Positions 36,660 through 48,349 of a stretch of DNA of 64,000 nt are shown piece after piece. How positions within the stretch are numbered: the first letter of the stretch is position 1; each line of letters starts with the position of its first letter. Under the pieces are notes generated by a model that saw only the letters and a program-made list of their open reading frames with translations, made no database searches and was not told the DNA's origin. The translations under genes and the position numbers were made by a program. Source of the stretch: Stomorhina lunata. Its lineage: Eukaryota > Arthropoda > Insecta > Diptera > Rhiniidae. Location of the stretch: NCBI GenBank assembly GCA_933228675.1, contig OW121744.1:100535122-100599121 (forward strand), read 5' to 3'.

Positions 36660-39600
36660 TAAAATTTTGAAAATTTTTCTATAAAAATAGAAAAATTTTG
36701 AAAATTTTTCTTTAAAAATAGAAAAATTTTGAAAATGTTTCTATTTTTTATAGAAAAATTTTGAAAATTTTCCTATTTTTATAGAAAAATTTTCAAAATT
36801 TTTTTATTTTTATAGAAAAATTTTCAAAATTTTTCTATTTTTATAGAAAAATTTTCAAAATTTTTCTATTTTTATAGAAAAATTTTCAAAATTTTTCTAT
36901 TTTTATAGAAAAATTTTCAAAATTTTTCTATTTTTATAGAAAAATTTTCAAAATTTTTCTATTTTTATAGAAAAATTTTCAAAATTTTACTATTTTTATA
37001 AAAAATTTTCTTATTTTTATAGATAAATTTTCAAAATTTTTCAATTTTTATAGAAAAATTTTCAAAATTTTTCTATTTATTATAAATTTCTCTATTTTTA
37101 TAGAAAAATTTTCAAAATTTTTCTATTTTTATAGAAAAATTTTCAAAATTTTTCTATTTTTATAGAAAAATTTTCAAAATTTTTCTATTTTTATAGAAAA
37201 ATTTTCAAAATTTTTCTATTTTTATAGAAAAATTTTCAAAATTTTTCTATTTTTATAGAAAAATTTTCAAAATTTTTCTATTTTTATAGAAAAATTTTCA
37301 AAATTTTTCTATTTTTATAGAAAAATTTTCAAATTTTTTTTATTTTTATAGAAAAATTTTCAAAATTTTTCTATTTTTATAGAAAAATTTTCTTATTTTT
37401 ATAGATAAATTTTCAAAATTTTTCTATTTTTATAGCAAAATTTTTCTATTTTTATAGCAAAATTTTTCTATTTTTATAGCAAAATTTTTCTATTTTTATA
37501 AAAAAATTTTCAAAATCTTTCTATTTTTATAGAAAAATTTTTCTATTTTTATAGAAAAATTTTTAAAATTTTTCTATTTTTATAGAAAAATTTTCAAAAT
37601 TTTTCTATTTTTATAGAAAAATTTTCAAAATTTTTCTATTTTTATAGAAAAATTTTCAAAATTTTTCTATTTTTATAGAAAAATTTTCAAAATTTTTCTA
37701 TTTTTATAGAAAAATTTTCAAAATTTTTCTATTTTTATAGAAAAATTTTCAAAATTTTTCTATTTTTATAGAAAAATTTTCAAAATTTTTCTATTTTTAT
37801 AGAAAAATTTTCAAAATTTTTCTATTTTTATAGAAAAATTTTCAAAATTTTTCTATTTTTATAGAAAAATTTTCAAAATTTTTCTATTTTTATAGAAAAA
37901 TTTTCAAAATTTTTCTATTTTTATAGAAAAATTTTCAAAATTTTTCTATTTTTATAGAAAAATTTTCAAAATTTTTCTATTTTTATAGAAAAATTTTCAA
38001 AATTTTTCTATTTTTATAGAAAAATTTTCAAAATTTTTCTATTTTTATAGAAAAATTTTCAAAATTTTTCTATTTTTATAGAAAAATTTTCTTATTTTTA
38101 TAGATAAATTTTCAAAATTTTTCTATTTTGATAGAAAAATTTCAAGTTTTTTTTTTATAGAAAAATTTTCAAAATTTTTCTATTTTTATAGAAAAATTTT
38201 CAAAATTTTTCTATTTTTATAGAAAAATTTTCAAATTTTTTTTATTTTTATAGAAAAATTTTCAAAATTTTTCTATTTTTATAGAAAAATTTTCTTATTT
38301 TTATAGATAAATTTTCAAAATTTTTCTATTTTTATAGCAAAATTTTTCTATTTTTATAGCAAAATTTTTCTATTTTTATAAAAAAATTTTCAAAATTTTT
38401 CTATTTTTATAGAAAAATTTTTCTATTTTTATAGAAAAATTTTTAAAATTTTTCTATTTTTATAGAAAAATTTTCAAAATTTTTCTATTTTTATAGAAAA
38501 ATTTTCAAAATTTTTCTATTTTTATAGAAACATTTTCAAAATTTTTCTATTTTTATAGAAAAATTTTCAAAATTTTTCTATTTTTATAGAAAAATTTTCA
38601 AAATTTTTCTATTTTTATAGAAAAATTTTCAAAATTTTTCTATTTTTATAGAAAAATTTTCAAAATTTTTCTATTTTTATAGAAAAATTTTCAAAATTTT
38701 TCTATTTTTATAGAAAAATTTTCAAAATTTTTCTATTTTTATAGAAAAATTTTCAAAATTTTTCTATTTTTATAGAAAAATTTTCAAAATTTTTCTATTT
38801 TTATCGAAAAATTTTCAAAATTTTTCTATTTTTATAGAAAAATTTTCAAAATTTTTCTATTTTTATAGAAAAATTTTCAAAATTTTTCTATTTTTATAGA
38901 AAAATTTTCAAAATTTTTCTATTTTTATAGAAAAATTTTCAAAATTTTTCTATTTTTATAGAAAAATTTTCTTATTTTTATAGATAAATTTTCAAAATTT
39001 TTCTATTTTGATAGAAAAATTTCAAGTTTTTTTTTTATAGAAAAATTTTCAAAATTTTTCTATTTTTATAGAAAAATTTTCAAAATTTTTCTATTTTTAT
39101 AGAAAAATTTTCAAAATTTTTCTATTTTTATAGAAAAATTTTCAAAATTTTTCTTTTTATAGAAAAATTTTCAAATATTTTCTATTTTTATAGAAAAATT
39201 TTCTTATTTTTATAGATAAATTTTCAAAATTTTTCTATTTTGATAGAAAAATTTCAAGTTTTTTTTTTTTATAGAAAAATTGTTCTTTTCTTATAGAAAA
39301 ATTTTCAAAATTTTTCTATTTTTATAGAAAAATTTTCTAAATTTTTCTATTTTTATAGAAAAATTTTCTAAATTTTTCTATTTTTATAGAAAAATTTTCA
39401 AAATTTTTCTATTTTTATAGAAAAATTTTCAAAATTTTTCTATTTAGAAAAATTTTCAAATATTTTCTATTTTTATAGAAAAATTTTCTTATTTTTATAG
39501 ATAAATTTTCAAAATTTTTCTATTTTGATAGAAAAATTTCAAGTTTTTTTTTTTTATAGAAAAATTGTTCTTTTCTTATAGAAAAATTTTCAAAATTTTT

Positions 39601-40290
39601 CTATTTTTATAGAAAAATTTTCTAAATTTTTCTATTTTTATAGAAAAATTTTCTAAATTTTTCTATTTTTATAGAAAAAATTTCTAAATTTTTCTATTTT
39701 TAAAATTTGCAAAATTTTTCTGTTTTTATAGAAAATTTGCAAAATTTTTCAATTTTTATAGAAAAATTTTCCAGATTTTTCTATTATTATATTATAATTT
39801 TAAAATTTTTTCTATTTTTATAGGAAAATTTTTCTTACAGAAAAATTAAAAAAAAAATTTCTTTTTTTATAGAAACATTTTCAAAATGTTTTTTCTATTT
39901 TTATTGAAAATTTTTTTAAATTTCTCTATTTTTATAGAAAATTTTTCAAAAAAATTTTATTTTTATAGAAAAATTTTTAAAAATTATCTATTTTAATAGG
40001 AAATTTTTAAAAATTTATTTTTATTTATAGAAATTTTGTCAAAAATTTTCTATTTTATAGAAAAATTTTTTTTAAATGTTCTGTTTTAATAGGAAATTTT
40101 TCAAAAGTTTTATATTCTATAGAAAAATTTTAAATTTATATAGAAGAATTAAAAAATTTGTCAATTTTTATAGAAACATTTTTTTATTATTATAAAAAAT
40201 TTTTTTAAATTTTTCTATTTTATAAAAAAATTTTAAATTGTTTTTTATTTTTATACAAAAATTTTCAAATTTTTACAATTTATTTTTATT
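36660..40290. repeat. Satellite array H, reverse orientation of G's 31-bp unit, with higher-order repeats
   Basis: The unit is the exact reverse complement of the array G unit (joining base C instead of G). The first two or three units (36660-36740) are still in the G orientation; the switch is at about 36740-36790. Variant units (CTTATTTTTATAGAT, TATAGCAAAATTTTT, TTTTGATAGAAAAATTTCAAG) recur as higher-order blocks: about 37329-38230 is repeated from 38231 (offset 902, falling to 880 after loss of one 22-bp unit), and a ~285-bp block is duplicated at 39242/39527. The array degenerates from 39700 to 40290. Confidence 0.95.
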
Positions 40291-40309
40291 TATTCTTACT
40301 CTTATTTAT

Positions 40310-40850
40310 TCCAATTTTCAATCGTACTTCTTATATAGTCCAATTTTCAATAGTTGCATTTATATGTTCCAATTTTAATCGTGGCTCTTATATAGTCCAA
40401 TTTTTAACTGTCGATTTTATCTGGTCCAATTTTCAATAGTTGTTTTTATATGTTCCAATTTTATTCGTGGCTCTTATATAGTCCAATTTTTAACTGTGGA
40501 TTTTATCTGGTCCAATTTTCAATAGTTGCTTTTATATGTTCCAATTTTAATCGTGGCTCTTATATAGTCCAATTTTTAACTGTGGATTTTATCTGGTCCA
40601 ATTTTCAATCGTGGCTCTTATATAGTTTTTAACTGGGGATTTTTTAGTCCAATTTTCAATCGTGGATCCTATATAGTCCAATTTTCAATAGTGGCTCTTA
40701 TATAATCCAATTTTTATTCGTCGCTCTTATATGGTGCAATTTTCAATCGTAGCTCTTATATAGTCCAATTTTCAATCGTTACTTTCATACAATTTATTTA
40801 CTTATATAGTCCAATTTTCTATCGTGGCTCTTATATAGTTTAAAAATCGA
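40310..40850. repeat. 29-bp tandem repeat with 86-bp higher-order unit
   Basis: The unit contains GTCCAATTTTCAATCGTGG and CTCTTATATA, repeating every 29 bp. Three successive variants form an 86-bp higher-order unit; CAATAGTTG recurs at 40348, 40434 and 40520. It is unrelated in sequence to the 31-bp family. The 60-codon open frame at 40450-40632 is a by-product of the repeat. Confidence 0.9.
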
Positions 40851-40859
40851 GTTTTAGTA

Positions 40860-42385
40860 GTGAGTTAAATTTTGGGGGTCTTAAATCGTGGCTCTTTTTT
40901 GGCTCCTATTTTCAGACGTGAGTCCTTACATATTTCAATTTTAAACTGTAGGTCTTGAATTGCTCCAGTTGCAAATCGTGATTCTTTAGTTACTAAATTT
41001 TTAATCGTGTTATATTATTCACTGCGAATTTCAGTTAAAACTTATTCTTTTAGTCTAGATTTTTGGTTCATTCATTAAACTCATAAAAAGTCACTATATC
41101 TTAAAGCATATTCACAATTTTTTTTCTTTCTAGAAAAAAAAAACATTTTCATTCATGCAACATTTTTAGTCCGTCTGACAACAATTTGTCGCTGTCATTG
41201 AACGCATTTAACTTAATATTTTTGGTGGTTTTATTATACTAGAGAATAGATGATCATGTGCATATTTTTGAAAAAAGAAGGAAGATCACGATTTTTGACA
41301 CATAAAATGATTTTTGAGCTGGTTTTGAAAATTTTGCAGAAAACAAAATTTTTTGTGTTTAATAAAAATCATGTTAAATAACACATAAACTAACGCAATA
41401 GGTCTTGTTTCGGTTTTTTTTTTGGTAATTTGTTGTGTGGATTACAACAGATTTTTGAAAAAAAAAAAAAAAATTTTCTGAAAATTTGTGTCTATTTTAA
41501 TGTATGAACTGAACTGAACGTCTTTCCTAAACTTTGAAGTGTGTTATAGTTTTAACAAATTGTAAATGAAGGTGTAAAATGAGGTTATCAATTAAGGTGA
41601 CCAGTTTAATGGTCGTATATTAGTTTTTTAAATGGTTTTTATGTCTTTCCATAACAAATGGTCACTTTTTTAAAGTGTTATTATAGCTCAATAGACCAAA
41701 TACTATTAAATTTTTTTGAAAATAAGCAACAAATTGCAAAAACTTGTGTAAATAATATTCCCACATTGATGACGTTTTTCAAATAAAAATTGAAATTGCT
41801 TTAAGTTCTCTTCAACTTTGGCTTAAATCTTCTACTTAATATTATTTCAAATAAATAAAAATGATGGCAAAACACCTGAAGTGTTTGCACAAAACATCAA
41901 AAATGATAGAAAAAAACATCTTGAAATTTACGTGCCTCCTCATAGTGCAACATTATTTTAGTTTTACTCAAATTTTCTAGACACAAGTTGTAACCTCCAT
42001 CATTTGAAAGCCTCTAAAACAATAACAAAATTGTTGTTATATTAAAAATTATAATAAAAAAGTAAATATAAACCAAACCAATTATTTAAAAACTATTAAC
42101 GCCAATTTTCCTCTAAGTCTGTTAAAAACGATTTAAGGAGTCTTTTACGAGTCTTCTTTACTCTAGACAAAGTTATACGATAATGATGATGCTTGCCTGT
42201 TAAAATTGATGGTTTTCCTATGACCCCCCAGTTGGTTTTAAATAATCGTAATCATAAAATAAAATAAAGATAATAATAATGTCTGCTAATGTCGTAATGT
42301 ATAACATCACGTAATATTATTGTAAATTGATTTACATTTTCTATAGGCCAAAAGTTCGTGTACCCTACAAAAAAGTGGCTAAAAA
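40860..42385. other. Unique AT-rich DNA, nothing recognised
   Basis: No gene or element was identified. A run of 17 A lies near 41458-41473. Confidence 0.45.
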
Positions 42386-42389
42386 ACTA

Positions 42390-44812
42390 AGAAATTTTTG
42401 AAAAAATTTCTATCAAAAAAAGACATTTTTAAAAAACTTCCTATAAAAATAGGAAATTTTTGAAAAATTTCCTATAAAAATAGGAAATTTTTGAAAAATT
42501 TCCTATAAAAATAGGAAATTTTTGAAAAATTTCCTATAAAAATATGAAATTTTTGAAAAATTTCCTATAAAAATAGGAAATTTTTGAAAAATTTCCTATA
42601 AAAATAGGAAATTTTTGAAAAATTTCCTATAAAAATAGGAAATTTTTGAAAAATTTCCTATAAAAATAGGAAATTTTTGAAAAATTTCCTATAAAAATAG
42701 GAAATTTTTGAAAAATTTCCTATAAAAATAGGAAATTTTTGAAAAATTTCCTATAAAAATAGGAAATTTTTGAAAAATTTCCTATAAAAATAGGAAATTT
42801 TTGAAAAATTTCCTATAAAAATAGGAAATTTTTGAAAAATTTCCTATAAAAATAGGAAATTTTTGAAAAATTTCCTCTAAAAATAGGAAATTTTTGAAAA
42901 ATTTCCTATAAAAATAGGAAATTTTTGAAAAATTTCCTGTAAAAATAGGAAATTTTTGAAAAATTTCCTATAAAAATAGGAAATTTTTGAAAAATTTCCT
43001 ATAAAAATAGGAAATTTTTGAAAAATTTCCTATAAAAATAGGAAATTTTTGAAAAATTTCCTATAAAAATAGGAAATTTTTGAAAAATTTCCTATAAAAA
43101 TAGGAAATTTTTGAAAAATTTCCTATAAAAATAGGAAATTTTTGAAAAATTTCCTATAAAAATAGGAAATTTTTGAAAAATTTCCTCTAAAAATAGGAAA
43201 TTTTTGAAAAATTTCCTATAAAAATAGGAAATTTTTGAAAAATTTCCTGTAAAAATAGGAAATTTTTGAAAAATTTCCTATAAAAATAGGAAATTTTTGA
43301 AAAATTTCCTATAAAAATAGGAAATTTTTGAAAAATTTCCTATAAAAATAGGAAATTTTTGAAAAATTTCCTATAAAAATAGGAAATTTTTGAAAAATTT
43401 CCTATAAAAATAGGAAATTTTTGAAAAATTTCCTATAAAAATAGGAAATTTTTGAAAAATTTCCTATAAAAATAGGAAATTTTTGAAAAATTTCCTATAA
43501 AAATAGGAAATTTTTGAAAAATTTCCTATAAAAATAGGAAATTTTTGAAAAATTTCCTTTAAAAAAATAGGAAATTTTTGAAAATTTCCTATAAAAATAG
43601 GAAATTTTTGAAAAATTTCCTATAAAAATAGGAAATTTTTGAAAAATTTCTTATAAAAATAGGAAATTTTTGAAAAATTTCCTATAAAAATAGGAAATTT
43701 TTGAAAAATTTCCTATAAAAATAGGAAATTTTTGAAAAATTTCCTATAAAAATAGGAAATTTTTGAAAAATTTCCTATAAAAATAGGAAATTTTTGAAAA
43801 ATTTCCTATAAAAATAGGAAATTTTTGAAAAATTTCCTATAAAAATAGGAAATTTTTGAAAAATTTCCTATAAAAATAGGAAATTTTTGAAAAATTTCCT
43901 ATAAAAATAGGAAATTTTTGAAAAATTTCCTATAAAAATAGGAAATTTTTGAAAATTTTCCTATAAAAATAGGAAATTTTTGAAAAATTTCCTATAAAAA
44001 TAGGAAATTTTTGAAAAATTTCCTATAAAAATAGGAAATTTTTGAAAAATTTCCTTTAAAAAATAGGAAATTTTTGAAAATTTCCTATAAAACTAGGAAA
44101 TTTTTGAAAAATTTCCTTTAAAAAATAGGAAATTTTTGAAAAATTTCCTATAAAAATAGGAAATTTTTTAAAAATTTCCTATAAAAATAGGAAATTTTTT
44201 AAAAATTTCCTTTAAAAAATAGGAGATTTTTGAAAAATTTCCTTTAAAAAATAGGAAATTTTTGAAAAATTTCCTTTACAATTAGGAAATTTTTGAAAAT
44301 TTCCTATAAAAATAGGAAATTTTTTAAAAATTTCCTTTAAAAAATAGGAGATTTTTGAAAAATTTCCTATAAAAATAGGAAATTTTTGAAAAATTTCCTA
44401 TAAAAATAGGAAATTTTTGAAAAATTTCCTATAAAAATAGGAAATTTTTGAAAAATTTCCTATAAAAATAGGAAATTTTTGAAAAATTTCCTATAAAAAT
44501 AGGAAATTTTTGAAAAATTTCCTATAAAAATAGGAAATTTTTGAAAAATTTCCTATAAAAATAGGAAATTTTTGAAAAATTTCCTATAAAAATAGGAAAT
44601 TTTTGAAAAATTTCCTATAAAAATAGGAAATTTTTGAAAAATTTCCTATAAAAATAGGAAATTTTTGAAAAATTTCCTATAAAAATAGGAAATTTTTGAA
44701 AAATTTCCTATAAAAATAGGAAATTTTTGAAAAATTTTCTATAAAAATAAGAAATTTTTGAAACTTTCCTATAAAAATAAGAAATTTTTGAAAAATGTCC
44801 TATAAAAACAGG
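42390..44812. repeat. Satellite array K, 31-bp hairpin unit (TTTCCTAT type)
   Basis: About 78 units of 31 bp: 13-bp arms AAAAATTTCCTAT and complement, an AAAA loop and a joining G. Spacing was verified at 42481/42512. A block of ten units is duplicated exactly: the rare variants CCTCTAAAAATAGG and CCTGTAAAAATAGG occur at 42874 and 42936 and again 310 bp later. Units at 44040-44340 carry a TTTAAAAAA loop variant shared with array L. Confidence 0.96.
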
Positions 44813-45271
44813 TGTTCACTTCAGTGAACAATGAAGATGTTCCAACCCTGAAGACAAACAAACTAAGAAAACAGTTCAAAATAAGTGTCAAAAAATAAAG
44901 AAAAATCGTTTAATCATTAGCCGAATAGTCGTGTGCGCATAAGAAATCCCGAAAACCCTTAGCAGTGCTGTGTGTTAAAATAAATATTAATAAATAAATA
45001 ATTAAAATCTAAACTTAAAACCCTAAATATTAGCTAAAACTTAAAACTAAACAATCCCCTAAAATAAATTAAAACTTATATTCTAATAAAAACTTGAATT
45101 CCTAATTGTATAAAGTTTAATTTACTTATAAACTATTGCACATGCATTATAACACAAAATTATAAAAAAAAAAACACCCTACGCCTAAATAAACTAAGCC
45201 CTATTATAACGATTATTAAAATATAAAATAAAATTGTGTTTTATTTGAAATCAATATAACCCGTATTTTCA
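44813..45271. mobile_element. Solo LTR (459 bp) inserted in satellite array
   Basis: The element starts TG and ends CA and is flanked by an exact 5-bp duplication ACAGG (44808-44812 and 45272-45276). The satellite unit continues in register across it. It opens with a perfect 8-bp inverted repeat TGTTCACT-TC-AGTGAACA and contains several AATAAA motifs, fitting an LTR of an insect LTR retrotransposon; a 5-bp duplication suits BEL/Pao or Copia types, but the family is not certain. No internal retroelement sequence remains, so it is the product of LTR-LTR recombination. Confidence 0.85.
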
Positions 45272-45845
45272 ACAGGAAATTTTTGAAAAATGTCCTATAA
45301 AAACAGGAAATTTTTGAAAAATTTCCTATAAAAATAGGAAATTTTTGAAAAATTTCCTTTACAAAATAGGAAATTTTTGAAAATTAAAATAGGAAATTTT
45401 GAAAAATTTCCTTTAAAAAATAGGAAATTTTTGAAAAATTTCCTTTAAAAATTAGGAAATTTTTGAAAAATTTCCCATAAAAATAGGAAATTTTTGAAAA
45501 ATTTCCTTTAAAAAATAGGAAATTTTTGAAAAATTTCCTTTAAAAAATAGGAAATTTTTGATAAATTTCCTTTAAAAAATAGGAAATTTTTGAAAAATTT
45601 CCTTTAAAAAATAGGAAATTTTTGAAAAATTTCCTTTAAAAAATATGAAATTTTTAAAAAATTTCCTTTAAAAAATAGGAAATTTTTGAAAAATTTCCTT
45701 TAAAAAATAAGAAATTTTTGAAAAATTTCCTTTGAAAAATAGGAAATTTTTGAAAAATTTCCTTTAAAAAATAGGAAATTTTTAAAAAATTTTCTATAAA
45801 AATAGCACTTTTTGGAAAAATTTCCCTAAAAAAATCAAAAGTTTT
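45272..45845. repeat. Satellite array L (continuation of K)
   Basis: Same family and orientation as K, mostly the longer TTTAAAAAA loop variant (about 32-bp period), more diverged towards 45840. The open frame 45654-45854 (minus) is a repeat artefact. Confidence 0.93.
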
Positions 45846-45849
45846 TTTA

Positions 45850-47680
45850 TTCAAAATAACCTGATGTAGGGGTAACCTTTTGAAAAATGAAAGGAAATCT
45901 TTTAATTCAAATTAAATGAGCAAATGCTTCTTAAAACAATTCAAAATATTTTTACAATATTTTGCCAAAAGCAAAACGTCATTCAATCTCTTAGAAAAAT
46001 ATAAAAAAAGTATAAAACAAAATATCTCAGACACTTTTTAAAACATTTAATTATTTAATTGATCGTAATAAAATTGATCAAAACTCACATGATTTTCGAG
46101 AATAAATTGTTGTAGTAGTAATTTTTTTATACAAGATAATAAATTGTTTAAATGTTATAAATATGTTAAGATAAAAACGAAAAATTGTTTAATTATAGTA
46201 GATTATAAACAGATCCGTTATATGTCATTATACATTACAAAATATAGGAAATTTACAGTGGGTGTCAAAATTAAACCCTTTACGATCTGTGAGAAATATT
46301 TGCCAATTTTGTTTTTACATTTTTAATTTTCTATGATTTATACGAGTAGAGCTCTAATCTCTGCTGCCTATTTCGAATTTTAATCTTCAAAATTATCATG
46401 TTTCTAAATTTTACGAGTATGAGGTATAAATTCAAAATAAACTATCAGTTAGTCCAACACCCACAATTTGCATATGAATGAGTTAAGCTTAAGTTTCACG
46501 TTTCGTTGGATTTTATGGATCAATTGTGGTAGCGGTTATGGTAAGAAGTCAAGGGAGTTGTTAAAGTGGGGTCAGATTTTACAGAGGTCATCCTCAGTTA
46601 AGAAGTAAAGGTCCAGAATAAAAATTTAACTAAGTAGAAAATATTTTTAAAATCCCTTCTAAAACATGAATTATTTCCTTTCTACGTCCCTGTTTTTTTC
46701 TTGGTTCTGTTTTAAGTACTTATTTAATATACCAGTAGTTCCACCTACACCTCCAGCTTATTTATTTCTTGCACTTGTTTTATATATATCAAATTGTTAA
46801 GTATGAATTAGAAAAGAAACAATAAAACATTCGTCTATTTGTATTAAGTTGTTAAATTGTTTAAATTGCAGTTTTGAAGTCTTAACATAATTTACATTTC
46901 CATTTCAGCTTCTACAAGATGTTTTCAAGTTTTTTTATTCTTGTTGGTTTTTTTTATATATTTTTTTGCATTTATCTGTATTAAAAATGTTGTTAAGTTA
47001 ATTAATTTTGTTGTAGTTTGTTATTTGACTTATTTCAGAAATTGTTGTTTTACAATCTGTTTTCCACTTGAAAACCTCTTAATTTTAGGTGAGTGAGTGT
47101 TAAGTTAGTGTTAACTGAAAAAAAAAAAAACTAGAAAAAATGTGAAAAGGTGTTGAAATTAAACGCAATATAGGTTAAGCTGAGTTATCTAGGTTTTTTC
47201 TTTTTTTGTTGCAAATTTAATTTGAGTGAGGTAATTTTATGAATGAAGTAATTTTTAGCATGATTTTGTTTTTTGTTTTTAAATAAATTAATGTCATATT
47301 TCTTGTCCTAATCAAATTAATTTTGGGTTCTCTTAAATTTTCTTAAATAATATAATAAAATGTTAAACAAACATTATTTTTAAAGTATTTTACATTTTAA
47401 TTCACGAAATTCTAAAATTTTTCTATATTTTAATAAAGAAAATGACAGAACCAACTCTAAATTATTCAAAATTTTCAAAAAGTAACCGTTAAATTAAATA
47501 ATTTTACTTAAACAGTTTTTTTTAACATACTACTGTAATGTTATGTAGATAACAGTTGTTTATTCAATGTTACTACATTTGCATTAATTTCATAGCATAT
47601 CTTTGGGATGAAATAAATTATGTATTAATAAAAATAACAGAAATTTTATTTTAATAACATTTCATTACAAAAGTTAATAT
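45850..47680. other. Unique AT-rich DNA, no gene recognised
   Basis: No supported gene. A 60-codon frame (46144-46326) has no recognisable similarity. A short tract of 12 A lies near 47119-47131. Confidence 0.45.
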
Positions 47681-48281
47681 ATCTGTGGCAGTATGGAAGA
47701 GTAGCTTAAGTCGACATAAGAAAGAATTGAGATAAGGCCTTTATTGCAATACAGAAGCAAAGGCACTTAAATGTTTTAAAAAATTCGGGTTTTTGTCAAT
47801 GTTATGTACGTTTACTTTTTAGCTTAAGTTTTTTGAATCAATAATGCTTTCATCAGAACACATATTTTTGTGTACATATTCAGATTATTCTTTCATCATA
47901 AACCGATTTTGCTTAACTTTACTTAAGATGTATATATGTTGACCTTGAAAAAATAAAGTCATTATTTTAAAACATCATATGTTTACATAAAACTACACAA
48001 TATGTATTTTTTATTTAAACAGAACCGCTTAAAGTTACTTAAGGTGCAGTTCAACGCAAATTTCAGTTTCGAAAAAGAGCTTAAGCATAAAAAACGTAAA
48101 ATCTTCTGAATTTAACAATATTTTTTTTAAATATTAATCGTTCTTCTCTAATAAACATGATACCAATATATTATTTCATAAATTATTCGCAGAAATCAAG
48201 CAAAAAAAAAATTACACAAAATTGATGATATCTCAAAACTTAAATTTTCGACTTAAGCTACACTTCCATATTGCCACAGAT
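47681..48281. mobile_element. TIR element of 601 bp (MITE)
   Basis: The left end ATCTGTGGCAGTATGGAAG and following 15 bp (to 47714) match the reverse complement of the right end (48248-48281) at all but two of 34 positions. The 8-bp flanks GTTAATAT and GTATATAT match at six of eight positions, consistent with a decayed hAT-type duplication. The motif CTTAAG recurs near both ends (47704, 47822, 48069, 48251), as expected of subterminal transposase sites. No ORF. Confidence 0.75.
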
Positions 48282-48349
48282 GTATATATCGCATAGTAAA
48301 ATGCAAAAAGACTAAAAAAGCAAGTCTTTACCTTAATAAAATCAGGATT

